Shown: positions 17,754 to 28,051, counted from the first letter of the stretch. The stretch is DNA of 64,000 nt from an uncultured Flavobacteriaceae bacterium (GCA_947501845.1 CANMXP010000025.1:1-64000), one strand, 5' to 3'. The notes: generated by a model not told the origin, from the letters alone. Made by a program: numbers and translations.

Positions 17754-19661
17754 TTAATTAAATGTTAGTTCTGGCATGCCTTTTTCTGTTTCTATAATGA
17801 GAGGTGCTTCACCCTTATACATATTATTCTTGAATTCTATATTTTTTGAAGACTTTACTGTTATTGCACAATTTTGATTAAAAAGTTTTGGAAACGTTTT
17901 CGATATCGAAATTGTATTATTTGAGAACTCTAGATTGTTTGTATTAGCAACTTCAAGAATCAGATTATCAAAATGATTGAATTTGTTTCCTATTATTTTT
18001 ATATTATTAAAAGCAATATTTTCATTATCATCATCTGTTACAAAACGAATGACCCCTCGATCATATCCGCTATGATTACAGTCTTGAAACGTGTTATTTT
18101 CAATAGTTATATTTGACCCATTTCCAGACTCATACCAATGGCCACTTTCTACAGGTATTAAAAGCGCTTCCATTTCTGTACTAAAAAAATTATTCTTAAT
18201 TATTGTTTTCTTAGGAGATGACAATAGAAGCCCTCTAGCCCTATTTCTACTAATGTTACAATTCTCTATTAAAACCTCAGGATAACCGCATAGGTTCTCG
18301 ATTAAATCTCCTGTTTTCATTGTTTCAGGCAAATTCTCATTAAACATTATAATTTGATATCTGCTATTTAACTTTTTAATAGACTTAATTGTCAACTCAT
18401 CGTATGGGAAGAATGATTCACTTAATCTTACCAAACCAATGGTGTCATTAGGCTTTCCTATCACAAATCCTTGTTGTTGAAAGTGTCCCATTTTAACTCC
18501 TATTGATTTTTCGTCTAATAGATCTACAACTTCTTGATAAGTTCCATGAACATTTGTAGCATCATCCAACTGATTATTAAATGTGCAATTCTTTAATACC
18601 ACTTTACCTCTACACCCTACAAAATGAGTTGCATCGGCTGTAGTTGAAACCATACGTCCATGCGAAGGAGTCACATTAACATTGTCTAAAATCAAGTCTG
18701 CAGAATTTTCTGCAATCACCCCCATACCTCCTGCATGATGTATATTAACATTTGTTGCATTAAATCCATAAACATCTGTTAATCGAATTGCTGGTGCTAA
18801 TCGGTTAAGGTGTTGCTCCCCTTTGCAAACCAAAATTTCACCGATTGGAGGCATCTTTTTTCCATGGTTAAAAACTCGAACGACCCCTGGCTCAATTTCC
18901 TCTACCTGTAATCTAAACTCTCTCCCAAGTATACGCTGACTTGGAGCAATAGGATCTAATTTATATTTATAACTTGATACTATTTTTGGAGATTTAATAT
19001 ATTCTGGTATATCATGGTAAAGTGTTAATGGTGTGTAAGACTCAGTATTATATGCTATAGCTTTTCGCTCTGGATCGTACAAAATTGCTTGTCCCAAATT
19101 ATGCTCATAAGATTCTTTTATAAAATACAATTGCCTATTACGTATCTCATAAGGATATATATCAGAAATCTTCAAATCGAAAGTGCGATTCTTTAAATCA
19201 TTTGCAACCACCAAGCCTTCACTGTGAAAAGGCACTTCCCAATCTATACTTAAATTTTTCAAAGAAATATTTTGAGATTCGTCAATAAGAAACGGAATCA
19301 TTTTTCCATGAAAGATAAAAGTCGATCCTTGCCCATCAATCACTAAATCCTTCATATTAAAAAGAGGAAATGCAGTCTTGATCACAACATCGTTATGATT
19401 GGATATGTAACAGAATTGTTCTAAACCTTTATCTGGATAAAAATGATATTCGCCTTTTTCAAATTTAATTTCTGAAATTGGTGAATTTGTAGCTTCCAAA
19501 ATTCTATTTAAAACTGCAGGAGTTGCATCTGAGGCAATATCTATATTAAATATAACCGCTTCTCTATTTATCTTTCTAGCAAAACATCCTACGCTTACTA
19601 ATAGAACAAGAAAAAAGATTGCAACTAGAATTTTAGAATTTAATTTGTTTTGTTTTAGCAT
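17754..19661 (-). CDS. GH110 alpha-1,3-galactosidase, lipoprotein or secreted
   Basis: 635 residues with an N-terminal hydrophobic segment and Cys (LVSVGCFAR). The fold is a right-handed parallel beta-helix. GH110 features include the N-terminal KFEKGEYHFYPD, FPLFNMKDLVIDGQGSTFIFHG and SIDWEVPFHSEG. The conserved acidic cluster is Asp343 in TTADATHF and Asp366-Asp367 in NQLDDATNVHG. As I recall, the characterised marine GH110 uses three Asp residues with the same 23-residue spacing. GH110 removes terminal alpha-1,3-linked galactose by inversion, from blood-group B-type ends in gut bacteria and from carrageenan-derived alpha-1,3-galactobiose in marine ones. It lies directly upstream of susC (gap 110 bases), so it belongs to PUL1 and is the strongest clue to its substrate. 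Confidence 0.9.
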   Translation of the reverse strand: MLKQNKLNSKILVAIFFLVLLVSVGCFARKINREAVIFNIDIASDATPAVLNRILEATNSPISEIKFEKGEYHFYPDKGLEQFCYISNHNDVVIKTAFPLFNMKDLVIDGQGSTFIFHGKMIPFLIDESQNISLKNLSIDWEVPFHSEGLVVANDLKNRTFDLKISDIYPYEIRNRQLYFIKESYEHNLGQAILYDPERKAIAYNTESYTPLTLYHDIPEYIKSPKIVSSYKYKLDPIAPSQRILGREFRLQVEEIEPGVVRVFNHGKKMPPIGEILVCKGEQHLNRLAPAIRLTDVYGFNATNVNIHHAGGMGVIAENSADLILDNVNVTPSHGRMVSTTADATHFVGCRGKVVLKNCTFNNQLDDATNVHGTYQEVVDLLDEKSIGVKMGHFQQQGFVIGKPNDTIGLVRLSESFFPYDELTIKSIKKLNSRYQIIMFNENLPETMKTGDLIENLCGYPEVLIENCNISRNRARGLLLSSPKKTIIKNNFFSTEMEALLIPVESGHWYESGNGSNITIENNTFQDCNHSGYDRGVIRFVTDDDNENIAFNNIKIIGNKFNHFDNLILEVANTNNLEFSNNTISISKTFPKLFNQNCAITVKSSKNIEFKNNMYKGEAPLIIETEKGMPELTFN

Positions 19662-19882
19662 TTAATTTGTTTGTTTTAGACAATATAAAATTCCATTAAT
19701 CTATCAAGAAAGATGTGCCTACGGGTAAAATAGTTGTGTACAACAGTACGAACAATGTATATTTACGCGCTCTACTTAAGCTTTAAGTCTATAATCTCAG
19801 ATCACGCCTTAAAACATGAACTAAACCATTTTTAATTTTGACGTGATAATGAAATAACTATATATAATGGTATAAAACTATA

Positions 19883-20695
19883 TTATTCAACGATAAACTT
19901 AGAGTTCTCCTTTTTTCCCTCAGACTCAATTTCCATAATGTAAAGGCCAGGGGTCAGGTCTTCTACAGATAATTTTAAAACCTTAGGATTATTTTTAAAA
20001 GACTTCACTTTAGCTCCAAGAGTGTTAAATACAGCTATATTGCTACCCAAAGGAGCGTCTACAGTTAATACATCATTGACTGGATTAGGGTAAACCTTAA
20101 AATTAAAAGCCGAGTTCTTCTCAACTCCTGCCGTAGCATCTAATTCTAAAGTTACGTCATCAATATATACTGCTCCAGTTCCTGTTGCTGGATAAGTAAA
20201 AAATTCGACAGTAAACCAACTATTGGTATCAGCTGTAGCAACGGAATAAACTATCTCTACGTCATTCCATTGATCTGCTGTTAAAGTTGAAAGATCGACT
20301 GCTCCATTGACAGAAACAATATTTTCATACCTAAATTGTAACCAATTTGGAACAGCTCCTGTTATGTAAATTTTCGCTTTTAAAATGTAGTCTCCTGCAC
20401 TCTGGATATCAAAAAAACCATCAGCATTTCCATTATTTTTCCATGTTTGTAATTTTTGATCATTATTCCCAGTATTTATCCCTGCTTTTAGGCTATATGT
20501 ACCCTCAGCAACTTGTTCTGTAGACCTAGCAAACCCTAAATTTTGAGCCCATTCTACACCAGGATCATTAACACCTTCAAAACTCCAATCTGTGGTACCA
20601 AAACCGTCTACTTGAGCACCCGATGTGGTGCATAAAAACGAAGTAAAACCAATTGATAATACTAACAATTGATAATTAAGTAATTTTAATTTCAT
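19883..20695 (-). CDS. Type IX-secreted carbohydrate-binding-like protein
   Basis: 270 residues: signal peptide (LVLSIGFTSFLCTTSGAQ), one beta-sandwich module of about 160 residues (DWSFEGVNDPGVEW, GTYSLKAG, NWLQFRYEN, GAVYIDDVTLELD) resembling CBM4/9-type jelly-rolls, then a type A sorting domain (FKVYPNPVNDVLTV...GLYIMEIESEGKKENSKFIVE). With no catalytic domain, it is probably a surface-displayed or shed glycan-binding protein. It stands between GH110 and HTCS1 and has its own promoter with a pair of TGAGAATAAT boxes (20759-20789), so it is a likely HTCS1 target. Confidence 0.72.
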   Translation of the reverse strand: MKLKLLNYQLLVLSIGFTSFLCTTSGAQVDGFGTTDWSFEGVNDPGVEWAQNLGFARSTEQVAEGTYSLKAGINTGNNDQKLQTWKNNGNADGFFDIQSAGDYILKAKIYITGAVPNWLQFRYENIVSVNGAVDLSTLTADQWNDVEIVYSVATADTNSWFTVEFFTYPATGTGAVYIDDVTLELDATAGVEKNSAFNFKVYPNPVNDVLTVDAPLGSNIAVFNTLGAKVKSFKNNPKVLKLSVEDLTPGLYIMEIESEGKKENSKFIVE

Positions 20696-20724
20696 ATCAT
20701 AAATGTTTAATTAGTTAATAATTA

Positions 20725-20789
20725 CAAATCAAACATTTAACTTTAAAAACTATGTCTTTGAGAATAATTATTGAAAGCCTGAGAATAAT
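20725..20789 (-). promoter_or_regulatory. Promoter with paired 21-bp-spaced direct repeats, candidate HTCS1 operator
   Basis: The 10-mer TGAGAATAAT (plus-strand reading) occurs at 20759-20768 and again, identical, at 20780-20789: start-to-start 21 bases, two helical turns. On the minus strand the second box begins at 20768, and 36 bases on lies TTGATTTG (20732-20725), seven of eight matches to the TAnnTTTG -7 element. The start codon of the carbohydrate-binding gene is about 24 bases past the expected transcription start. AraC-type DNA-binding domains commonly use direct repeats about two turns apart; assignment to HTCS1 is by proximity. Confidence 0.55.
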
Positions 20790-20962
20790 AAATGGTTAGA
20801 AGAATAAGATTTTTAAGTATTTAGCTACAAAATTATCATCAACTCTTTTCAATTAGAGAAGACAAATACTTTATGACTAATTAAATAACACTACTTTCTA
20901 TTGATAAAATGCGATATATTATATATTAATTTCAAACTGAATAAATAGGTCTATTCTTTTAG

Positions 20963-23900
20963 TTAAGAATATTTTTTCTCAATTTCCGAAGCATAGATAC
21001 CTGGAGTAGTACCGTATTTTTCTTTAAATAATCTCGTAAAATGAGTTCTGCTTTTAAACCCTGTTCGCATAACGACCTCTTTAACCGATAGTTTTTCTTG
21101 AACCAAAAACTCTGCCCCTTTGGTTAATCTATACATTTTTAACAACTCAAATGGGGTATGATTGGTAAGTGCTTTCACCTTTTGATAAAATAAGGTTCTG
21201 TTTAAAAACAATTCTCTAGCAAATTGATTTATATCTAAATCTTGATTATCTAAATTTTCTGCCATTAGATTATAGAGTTTTTCCAAGAATGCGTTATCGT
21301 TAGCATTGTTCTTATTATTCTCTTTTGTTAATGGTATACCTATTTGATAACGTTCTCGCAACTGTTTTCTATTTAGTAATAAAGCTTCTACGCTAGTTAC
21401 TAAATGTTCCATATTGAATGGTTTCTTAATATAAGCATCTGCGCCATCTCTTAATCCTTGAATTCTATCTTCACTAGTTACACAAGCTGTTAGCAATATT
21501 ACAGGTATATGGCTCGTTTTCACATCAGACTTTACTCTTTTGCACAAGTCTAATCCATTTAACTCGGGCATTAATAAATCGCTTATAATAATATCTGGCC
21601 ATTCATCTTCCATAGCATCCAGACATTCTTGACCATTAACAAAAGTAGTTACATTAAAGAATTTTGATAATGATTTTGAAACAAACATACGCATATCCAA
21701 ATTATCTTCAGCATAAAAAATTGTGGCATTTGAAAACTCCGAATTCACCTTTATATCTGCGATACCATCATTATCAATTAACATGGTATTGGTTTCTAAC
21801 TCTTTTTCTGCTGTAAGTAGAATTTCTTTTTGTTTCGTTTCATTATTGCTTTTTTCCTTTTTAACAATTGGTAATCTTACGGTAAAAGTAGTCCCATTGT
21901 TTATTTTACTTTCGGCACTTATATAGCCATAGTGCATTTCCACAAGACGTTTTGAGAATGCTAATCCGATACCAGAACCTCCAATATAAGATTCATGCCG
22001 CTTATGAGATTGATAAAACCTCTCAAAAACATGTTCTAAGTCTTTGCTATCTATGCCTCGACCTGTATCTACCACTGAAACGATTAAATCTTTATCATCT
22101 TTATTAACCTCTAACACAATAGAATCTCCTTTTTTCGTATACTTAAAGGCATTGTTAAGTAAATTATTAAAGATCTTTTCTAATTTTTCCTTGTCCGCAG
22201 ACACATAAACATTACTGGCATTATGCTTTATAGTTAATTCTTTACCTTCATTTTTAGCTAAAAACTCAAAGTCTTTTATAAGTTCATCAATAAACGAATC
22301 AAAATAAAAATGCGAATAATTCATCTTAAGAAGTTCGAAATCGGCTTTTTGAAAATCATGTACCTGATCTACAAGCTGAAGCATTTTTTTAGATTGTCGC
22401 TGAATAAGTTTTAGTTTTTCAACTGCATTAAAATTCTTTCCAAATTCTTGCATTAATAAATTTATAGGTCCTGAAATAAGTGTTAATGGTGTTTTAATCT
22501 CATGCGAAATATTAGAAAAGAATCTCAATTTTGCAGCATTTAAGTGCTTTACATTATCAATCTCTATTTGCTCTATCTCAACTTTATGATTTAGGGATTG
22601 AATTCTAAAAATTACTTTTATAACAAGAAAAACAAGAAGTGCTCCTACTAGAAAATATAAAAAATAGGCCAATTTTGTTTTCCAAAAAGGAGTAGAAACT
22701 GTTATTTTTAAAGATTCTACTGGTGTCCATTCATTTAAAGAATTTGAAGCTGAAGTATTTAAAATGTATTCACCAGGTTGTAACCCACTAAAGTAAATTG
22801 TTTTTTGATTGGATGGTACTTCAACCCAATCTTCATTTAAGGGTGACAATTTGTATTTTATATGATGGTTCTTAGGGTTTGAGAAATGTAAACTTGTAAG
22901 TTCTAATGAAAACACGTTTTCATTATGTTTTAATTTCACCTCATCTACTTCTGCTAATCGTTTATTTAATAATACTCTCCCTCTAATAGAATCCCCAACA
23001 GATACTTGCCTATTGAATAACTTAAGATTTTCAAGTTCAAATCTAGGTAGGGGCTCTTTATTAAGAATATCTTCTGGTTTGAAATAACAAAAACCATCTA
23101 AACCAGAAAACATTAAATACCCATTTTTCAAGTGTTCTGAATCATACCAAAAATCTTCAAAAGGCAACCCGTCTGAATCTGTAAATCTTCTAAAAGTATA
23201 ATCTTTTGTATTAAATTTGTTTAAGCCAATATTGGTTGCAATCCACAAATTATATTCATTATCGTATAAAATACTTTTTACAACATTATTTGACAATCCT
23301 TCTTTCTCTGAGAAAGTAGTAAACTTAGGGCTGGTATTACTGTTTAATACTTTACAAATCCCACCACCTTCTGTTCCAACCCATAGTTCATTATTAGGTA
23401 ATCTAATGATCGAGCTTACAAAATTGTCTGATAATGATTCTGTATTTCCCTCTTCATTAATATATTGATCTATTTTTGTATTATATAAAGGCGCTTTCGT
23501 ATTTATTCTAAAAAGCCCATCTTTATCTGTTCCTATCCATACATAATTATATAAAGGGTCTGTATAAATACATCTTACAAATGTTAGTTTTTCAGACTCA
23601 AAATACGGGTTGTCATTTATAGTTTCAACATTAGTAATCTCATTTTGGTCATTTAAAACTATTTTAAAAACACCATAATTTCCAACTATCCATATGTTTC
23701 CATCCTTATCCTCTGTACAATCTTGAATATGTATATAATTAAAAAGTGGTGGTTCCGCATTGTTTACTACCTCTATATTTGTCTCATTCTTTTTTATTCG
23801 ACATAATCCAATATCATTTATTCTAAACCATAAGTTTTGTCTTGAATCATAAAAGGCACTCTCCAATTCCATCTTTTTTCCATCTATCACTGGATTTTTA

Positions 23901-25093
23901 ATGGGTTCAAACTTTTGAAATTCTGTATTAAAAATAGCAATACCCCCACCACTTGCACTTAAATACACGCTTTGGTGGTCAATAGGAGAAATTCTAGTTA
24001 TGTCATTGGCTTTAACACCATACTTATACCCCATTTGAGTATTGTACTTTTTAAATGGGTTTTGATTGAGCTCAAATTTGAAAAGGCCTTCATTATAAGT
24101 CCCCAGCCAACAATCTCCTGTGGTTGTTTCAAAAAGGCAACTACTTTTTACATATCCTATATTAAACTTGAAGTATGTTTTTTTATAGCTATCTGTATTT
24201 ATAAAATCATTATAGTCATTAATCCGTACCATACCATCATTTAATACCCCCAACCAAAGCTTTCCTGTAGAATCAACCAGGCTACTATTAAATCTGTAAT
24301 TGGTTAATTCTCTTTTTTTAAGTTTGAATGTAAATTCATTCACATCAGTATTGTTTATTTCAATTATGGCTGCTCCTAAAGATATGGTTACCAGTAATGT
24401 TTTTTTATCGAAAATAGAAATTGAAAAACTTTGGGATATTTTATCTTCCAATACTCTTGTATAGTCTTTGTTTTTTGAATTAAAAACAAAAAGCCCTTCA
24501 GATGTTGCATATAAATATCTGGATTCGTCTAGTACAATACCTTCAAAAAACTGTACTACATCTTGAGAAGCCGATTCTTCGGGAACATATTTATCTATAA
24601 AATTATAATTATCATCAAAAACCAAAATACCAGATTCTTCAGTGGCACATAGAATTAATCCATTTTTATTCGAGATTATATTTCTAACAACCGGACCACT
24701 AAATCCTTTTTTTATCGATTTATTTGAATAAAAATTCTCAAACTTTTGTGTAGAGAGATCATACAGACTAATCCCTTCATCGGTACCAATCCAAATTTTC
24801 CCTTTTTCATCTTCAAATAATGTTCTTACTCGATTACTAACAAGAGACTTTTCATCTACTCTATTTTTGTAAACCTTAAATTCGTACCCATCGTACAAAC
24901 TTAATCCCTCGTATGTTCCAAACCATAAATATCCATTAGAATCTTCTAAAATAGAAGTAATTCCATTATGTGATAATCCGTCAGAAATTGTAAGATTAGA
25001 CGAGTGCTCTAAAATGTTTTTTTGAGCAAATAAATTAAATGCAAAAAAGAACAGTGATAATGAAATAGAAAGTTTGAATTTCCTTTCAAACAT
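20963..25093 (-). CDS. Hybrid two-component system regulator (HTCS1) of PUL1
   Basis: 1376 residues. Order: signal peptide; periplasmic two-component-regulator propeller repeats (SNGYLWFGTYEGLSLYDG, KGKIWIGTDEGISLYDL and others) to about residue 690; Y_Y_Y domain to about 795; one membrane segment about 803-826; HisKA with His864 in ISHEIKTP; HATPase (N-box NNAFKYTKKG, DTGRGID, GIGLAF); receiver domain with Asp1172 in ISDLLMPELNG; C-terminal AraC-type helix-turn-helix (about 1270-1370, MRTGFKSRTHFTRLFKEKYG). One protein senses an oligosaccharide in the periplasm and activates transcription. The location next to GH110/susCD makes PUL1 its regulon. A TAATTTTG -7 element lies 34 bases before the start. 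Confidence 0.96.
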   Translation of the reverse strand: MFERKFKLSISLSLFFFAFNLFAQKNILEHSSNLTISDGLSHNGITSILEDSNGYLWFGTYEGLSLYDGYEFKVYKNRVDEKSLVSNRVRTLFEDEKGKIWIGTDEGISLYDLSTQKFENFYSNKSIKKGFSGPVVRNIISNKNGLILCATEESGILVFDDNYNFIDKYVPEESASQDVVQFFEGIVLDESRYLYATSEGLFVFNSKNKDYTRVLEDKISQSFSISIFDKKTLLVTISLGAAIIEINNTDVNEFTFKLKKRELTNYRFNSSLVDSTGKLWLGVLNDGMVRINDYNDFINTDSYKKTYFKFNIGYVKSSCLFETTTGDCWLGTYNEGLFKFELNQNPFKKYNTQMGYKYGVKANDITRISPIDHQSVYLSASGGGIAIFNTEFQKFEPIKNPVIDGKKMELESAFYDSRQNLWFRINDIGLCRIKKNETNIEVVNNAEPPLFNYIHIQDCTEDKDGNIWIVGNYGVFKIVLNDQNEITNVETINDNPYFESEKLTFVRCIYTDPLYNYVWIGTDKDGLFRINTKAPLYNTKIDQYINEEGNTESLSDNFVSSIIRLPNNELWVGTEGGGICKVLNSNTSPKFTTFSEKEGLSNNVVKSILYDNEYNLWIATNIGLNKFNTKDYTFRRFTDSDGLPFEDFWYDSEHLKNGYLMFSGLDGFCYFKPEDILNKEPLPRFELENLKLFNRQVSVGDSIRGRVLLNKRLAEVDEVKLKHNENVFSLELTSLHFSNPKNHHIKYKLSPLNEDWVEVPSNQKTIYFSGLQPGEYILNTSASNSLNEWTPVESLKITVSTPFWKTKLAYFLYFLVGALLVFLVIKVIFRIQSLNHKVEIEQIEIDNVKHLNAAKLRFFSNISHEIKTPLTLISGPINLLMQEFGKNFNAVEKLKLIQRQSKKMLQLVDQVHDFQKADFELLKMNYSHFYFDSFIDELIKDFEFLAKNEGKELTIKHNASNVYVSADKEKLEKIFNNLLNNAFKYTKKGDSIVLEVNKDDKDLIVSVVDTGRGIDSKDLEHVFERFYQSHKRHESYIGGSGIGLAFSKRLVEMHYGYISAESKINNGTTFTVRLPIVKKEKSNNETKQKEILLTAEKELETNTMLIDNDGIADIKVNSEFSNATIFYAEDNLDMRMFVSKSLSKFFNVTTFVNGQECLDAMEDEWPDIIISDLLMPELNGLDLCKRVKSDVKTSHIPVILLTACVTSEDRIQGLRDGADAYIKKPFNMEHLVTSVEALLLNRKQLRERYQIGIPLTKENNKNNANDNAFLEKLYNLMAENLDNQDLDINQFARELFLNRTLFYQKVKALTNHTPFELLKMYRLTKGAEFLVQEKLSVKEVVMRTGFKSRTHFTRLFKEKYGTTPGIYASEIEKKYS

Positions 25094-25126
25094 GAGATAA
25101 ACAATTTACTTTAATGACTAAAGTAT

Positions 25127-25134
25127 CAAAATTA
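25127..25134 (-). promoter_or_regulatory. -7 element upstream of HTCS1
   Basis: Minus-strand TAATTTTG, an exact TAnnTTTG match, 34 bases before the HTCS1 start codon. No clear -33 element is seen. Confidence 0.5.
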
Positions 25135-25206
25135 AACAGACTTAGCAAAGTACATCAGTTTTTTAATAACCTAAGGCCTTTGAAAGTTAAGCACATCCGT
25201 TTGACA

Positions 25207-27645
25207 TTACTCAACAGATAATTTGGTAAAACCAATTAATAATTCTCCTGATTTTGTTTTACCTAGCACCTTACATACAAAGTTATCCTTAGTAATACCA
25301 TGGCCATTGCCCTCAAATTCAACCATAAGGTGTTTTCCTTTTTTTTTTGTTTTTATAACTCTCGATCCTCTTCCATAATTAACTTCCTCTGAAGCTCCAA
25401 AACGTAATGATGCTATATCAATATCCTTTTGCGCATCAAATCCTGGTTCTGAAATCACAAGTACTTTTATCACTTTAGTGTCCTTGTTAACTGAAGTTTT
25501 ATTTAGTATTTGCATACGTTTATGAAGTGTAAGCGGTACTATAAGGTTTTTTGAACTGTGTTTATCCCTAGCCAGATCATCTGCCTTAGGCACATCAATA
25601 ACAGCTAGAGACAAATGGGTTGCTCGTCCATACTCGTCTTGTAAAACATGAGGTCTTTCCAATTTATACCAATGTGTTTGTGTACCATCTTCATAATAAG
25701 TGTTATTAGGCGTATAAGCCGTTCCTGGGTTAAATTTCCAGTGAATACCATCTGGAGAACGTAGGTATATGGCTCGATAATCCCAAAACGCATTTATCAT
25801 CATATGATATTGTACCTCATCTTTCCATAATACAGGATCTTCATAGTTTGAATTTCGGTATTTTTCTGGAATAATAGGGTTTCCTTCTATTGGTTTGGTT
25901 AGTACATTATATGGTCCAAGGGGATTAGTCCCTTCACTTAGCATCACTGCTCCTCCTTTTGTTACGAAAAGAAAACGACCATCATCCAAATGTACTCCAG
26001 ACAAATTTCTATAAAAACGATAAAACCTTTCTGGTAACTCATCAGCTGTTTCTGTATTAACTGATATAATGCCAAGTCGTTTCCATGGGCCATGCATCGT
26101 TTTTGAAGTAAATAAGGTTGCTTTCCAATTAATGAGAGAATAAAGTAGATAAGTGCCATCATTTAATAAAATGATATCTGGGTTATGACCATAGCCATTT
26201 GCAAAATCATATGCTGTTTCTCTTTTTACAGTATATGGCCCAGTTGGTTTATCTGATATCACATGAGCTACTGTAGAGCTAGGCCATTCCCAGTGTCCTT
26301 TTGTAGCGTTGGCTGGCCAGCGTGTCACGCACATATGATATTTACCGTCTTTATCTTTTACTGGACGACCTCCCCAATAACTCCAATCAGGATCCTCGAT
26401 ACCATTATCTGGATCACGTGGGAGGACACTTTCTGCTCCCCATAAATCTGAACGTAGTTCATTATGAATTGGCATTGGACGAATTAAATCACTAAAAGAT
26501 GCTCCAGAAACCATTTTAACCTTTGCTTTTACGGGTTTTGATGCCATGCTCTTATTTCCACTGAAATCTTTAGCATAAACGACATAGGTATTCTCAACAC
26601 CTTTTATTGGAGTAAAATCTAAGTATCCATTCCCCGTTATATCATGAGCAATTTCCTGCATATTTTCACCTCCTGCATCTCCTCGATATACCGCATAATT
26701 TTTAATATCTGTCTCTGAATTTTTTGTCCAGGTAATTTTTAACTCTGCATCAAACACTTCTGCTTTTAAGCTTGCAGGGGGAGCTGGTGCTTCTTTATCA
26801 AACTTTGTTATGCTTACTTTATTAGAGCCTGCTGATTCTTCAGTATTAAATCGGGTAACAACATAAGTGTATTTAACTCCAGTTATAAAATTGTTATCTA
26901 CAAAATTATTTGATGCTGTTTCACCTATTAAATCGTAAGCAATACCTTTTTCAAATTCACGACCTCTATATACTTTAAACTTAGTGTCTGTTTCTATTTT
27001 TTCATCATCCCAATTTAACTGTATTCCAGTGCCTGAGGTATTTGCTTTTAATATAGGCCCTGCTTTTTCAGGTGACACTACGCTTATATTTACGTAATGT
27101 AAATACACTTTAACACCTTCTCCTGAATAAAAAGTAGCTCTAACAAAAGGTAGGCCTGCCTTAGCATCTTCTTTTGTTAAGGTATAAGTCCCTTTAAAAT
27201 GTTCTACAATCTTGTCCGACCCTTTTAATTTCACCTTTTCTGCAAGAATACGCTCATGCTCTCCAAAAACCAAACTTACAGTCATAGTACCATCACTTAT
27301 ATACTCTAAATCGGCTCCAAAACTCCAATTTAAAACATCATCTGCATTGGGTTGTTGGTATTCTGGATTTGTATTTAATATTTTCGATTCGGCTACAGCT
27401 ACTTCATACATAGAAAACAAAGTTCCATGATGAAGTCCCATAGGATATTCACTGTCTCCTTTTATACCGCGAGTTGTCCAAAATGGCGATTGTTTTCCTT
27501 GTCTCCAGTAGCCCCATATAGATGAAAAGTCTCCATCATTTACGTTTTTATATGGTGCATTATCGCCTAAAAGAACTATTTGGGCATGCATTGGCAGGGT
27601 TAAAACAAAAACAATTATTAATGAAACTAAATGTCGTAAATTCAT
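25207..27645 (-). CDS. Secreted modular beta-propeller enzyme (GH43/GH117-like) with two fibronectin III domains
   Basis: 812 residues with a signal peptide (VFVLTLPMHAQ). Residues about 22-190 form a beta-rich, carbohydrate-binding-like module (DNAPYKNVNDGDFSS). Two fibronectin III domains follow, about 200-285 (KFKVYRGREF) and 287-375 (NYAVYRGDAGG). Residues about 385-720 read as a five-bladed propeller of the GH43/GH117/GH32 kind: WSYWGGRPVKDKDGKYHM, GHNPDIILLNDGTYLLY, HGPWKRLG, NYEDPVLWKDEVQYHMM and SPDGIHWKF are blade motifs with candidate acidic residues. A small C-terminal domain ends the protein. I cannot assign a CAZy family; an exo-acting enzyme on galactan oligosaccharides would suit the context. 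It lies upstream of HTCS1 and apart from the susC operon. Confidence 0.65.
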   Translation of the reverse strand: MNLRHLVSLIIVFVLTLPMHAQIVLLGDNAPYKNVNDGDFSSIWGYWRQGKQSPFWTTRGIKGDSEYPMGLHHGTLFSMYEVAVAESKILNTNPEYQQPNADDVLNWSFGADLEYISDGTMTVSLVFGEHERILAEKVKLKGSDKIVEHFKGTYTLTKEDAKAGLPFVRATFYSGEGVKVYLHYVNISVVSPEKAGPILKANTSGTGIQLNWDDEKIETDTKFKVYRGREFEKGIAYDLIGETASNNFVDNNFITGVKYTYVVTRFNTEESAGSNKVSITKFDKEAPAPPASLKAEVFDAELKITWTKNSETDIKNYAVYRGDAGGENMQEIAHDITGNGYLDFTPIKGVENTYVVYAKDFSGNKSMASKPVKAKVKMVSGASFSDLIRPMPIHNELRSDLWGAESVLPRDPDNGIEDPDWSYWGGRPVKDKDGKYHMCVTRWPANATKGHWEWPSSTVAHVISDKPTGPYTVKRETAYDFANGYGHNPDIILLNDGTYLLYSLINWKATLFTSKTMHGPWKRLGIISVNTETADELPERFYRFYRNLSGVHLDDGRFLFVTKGGAVMLSEGTNPLGPYNVLTKPIEGNPIIPEKYRNSNYEDPVLWKDEVQYHMMINAFWDYRAIYLRSPDGIHWKFNPGTAYTPNNTYYEDGTQTHWYKLERPHVLQDEYGRATHLSLAVIDVPKADDLARDKHSSKNLIVPLTLHKRMQILNKTSVNKDTKVIKVLVISEPGFDAQKDIDIASLRFGASEEVNYGRGSRVIKTKKKGKHLMVEFEGNGHGITKDNFVCKVLGKTKSGELLIGFTKLSVE

Positions 27646-28051
27646 AATATATATACGTATTTTAAAAGATACTATTTATCTCCACTCATTGTTTTAATAA
27701 ACATTTTACAATGTGTCAGATTATAAATTTTTTTAGTTAGGATTACACAAAAAACAAAACACTGAAAATCATACAATTAACAGTGCTTCGATTTAATCTA
27801 TAATTAAACTGTTTGAATAACAGAACTATCTACTTCTCCGTAACTCATTATTTCACAGTATTTTAAAAAATTTAATTTAGTATAGTTCACCAAATTATAC
27901 ACTAAAATCAAATAGAACGGTAAAAACAATATAGGCTCTTTTTATTGAGATAAATGTACAAATTATATAATTATAGTAAAGAATTAAGGCATGAATTACT
28001 TTCGTTATTCTATTTGACAATTAGGTATAATAGATAAATTCATTTGTGTTA
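27646..28051. other. Intergenic region between divergent genes
   Basis: About 400 bases of very AT-rich sequence between the minus-strand propeller enzyme gene and the rhodanese promoter. No coding frame, hairpin or exact TAnnTTTG element for the leftward gene was recognised. Confidence 0.5.
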
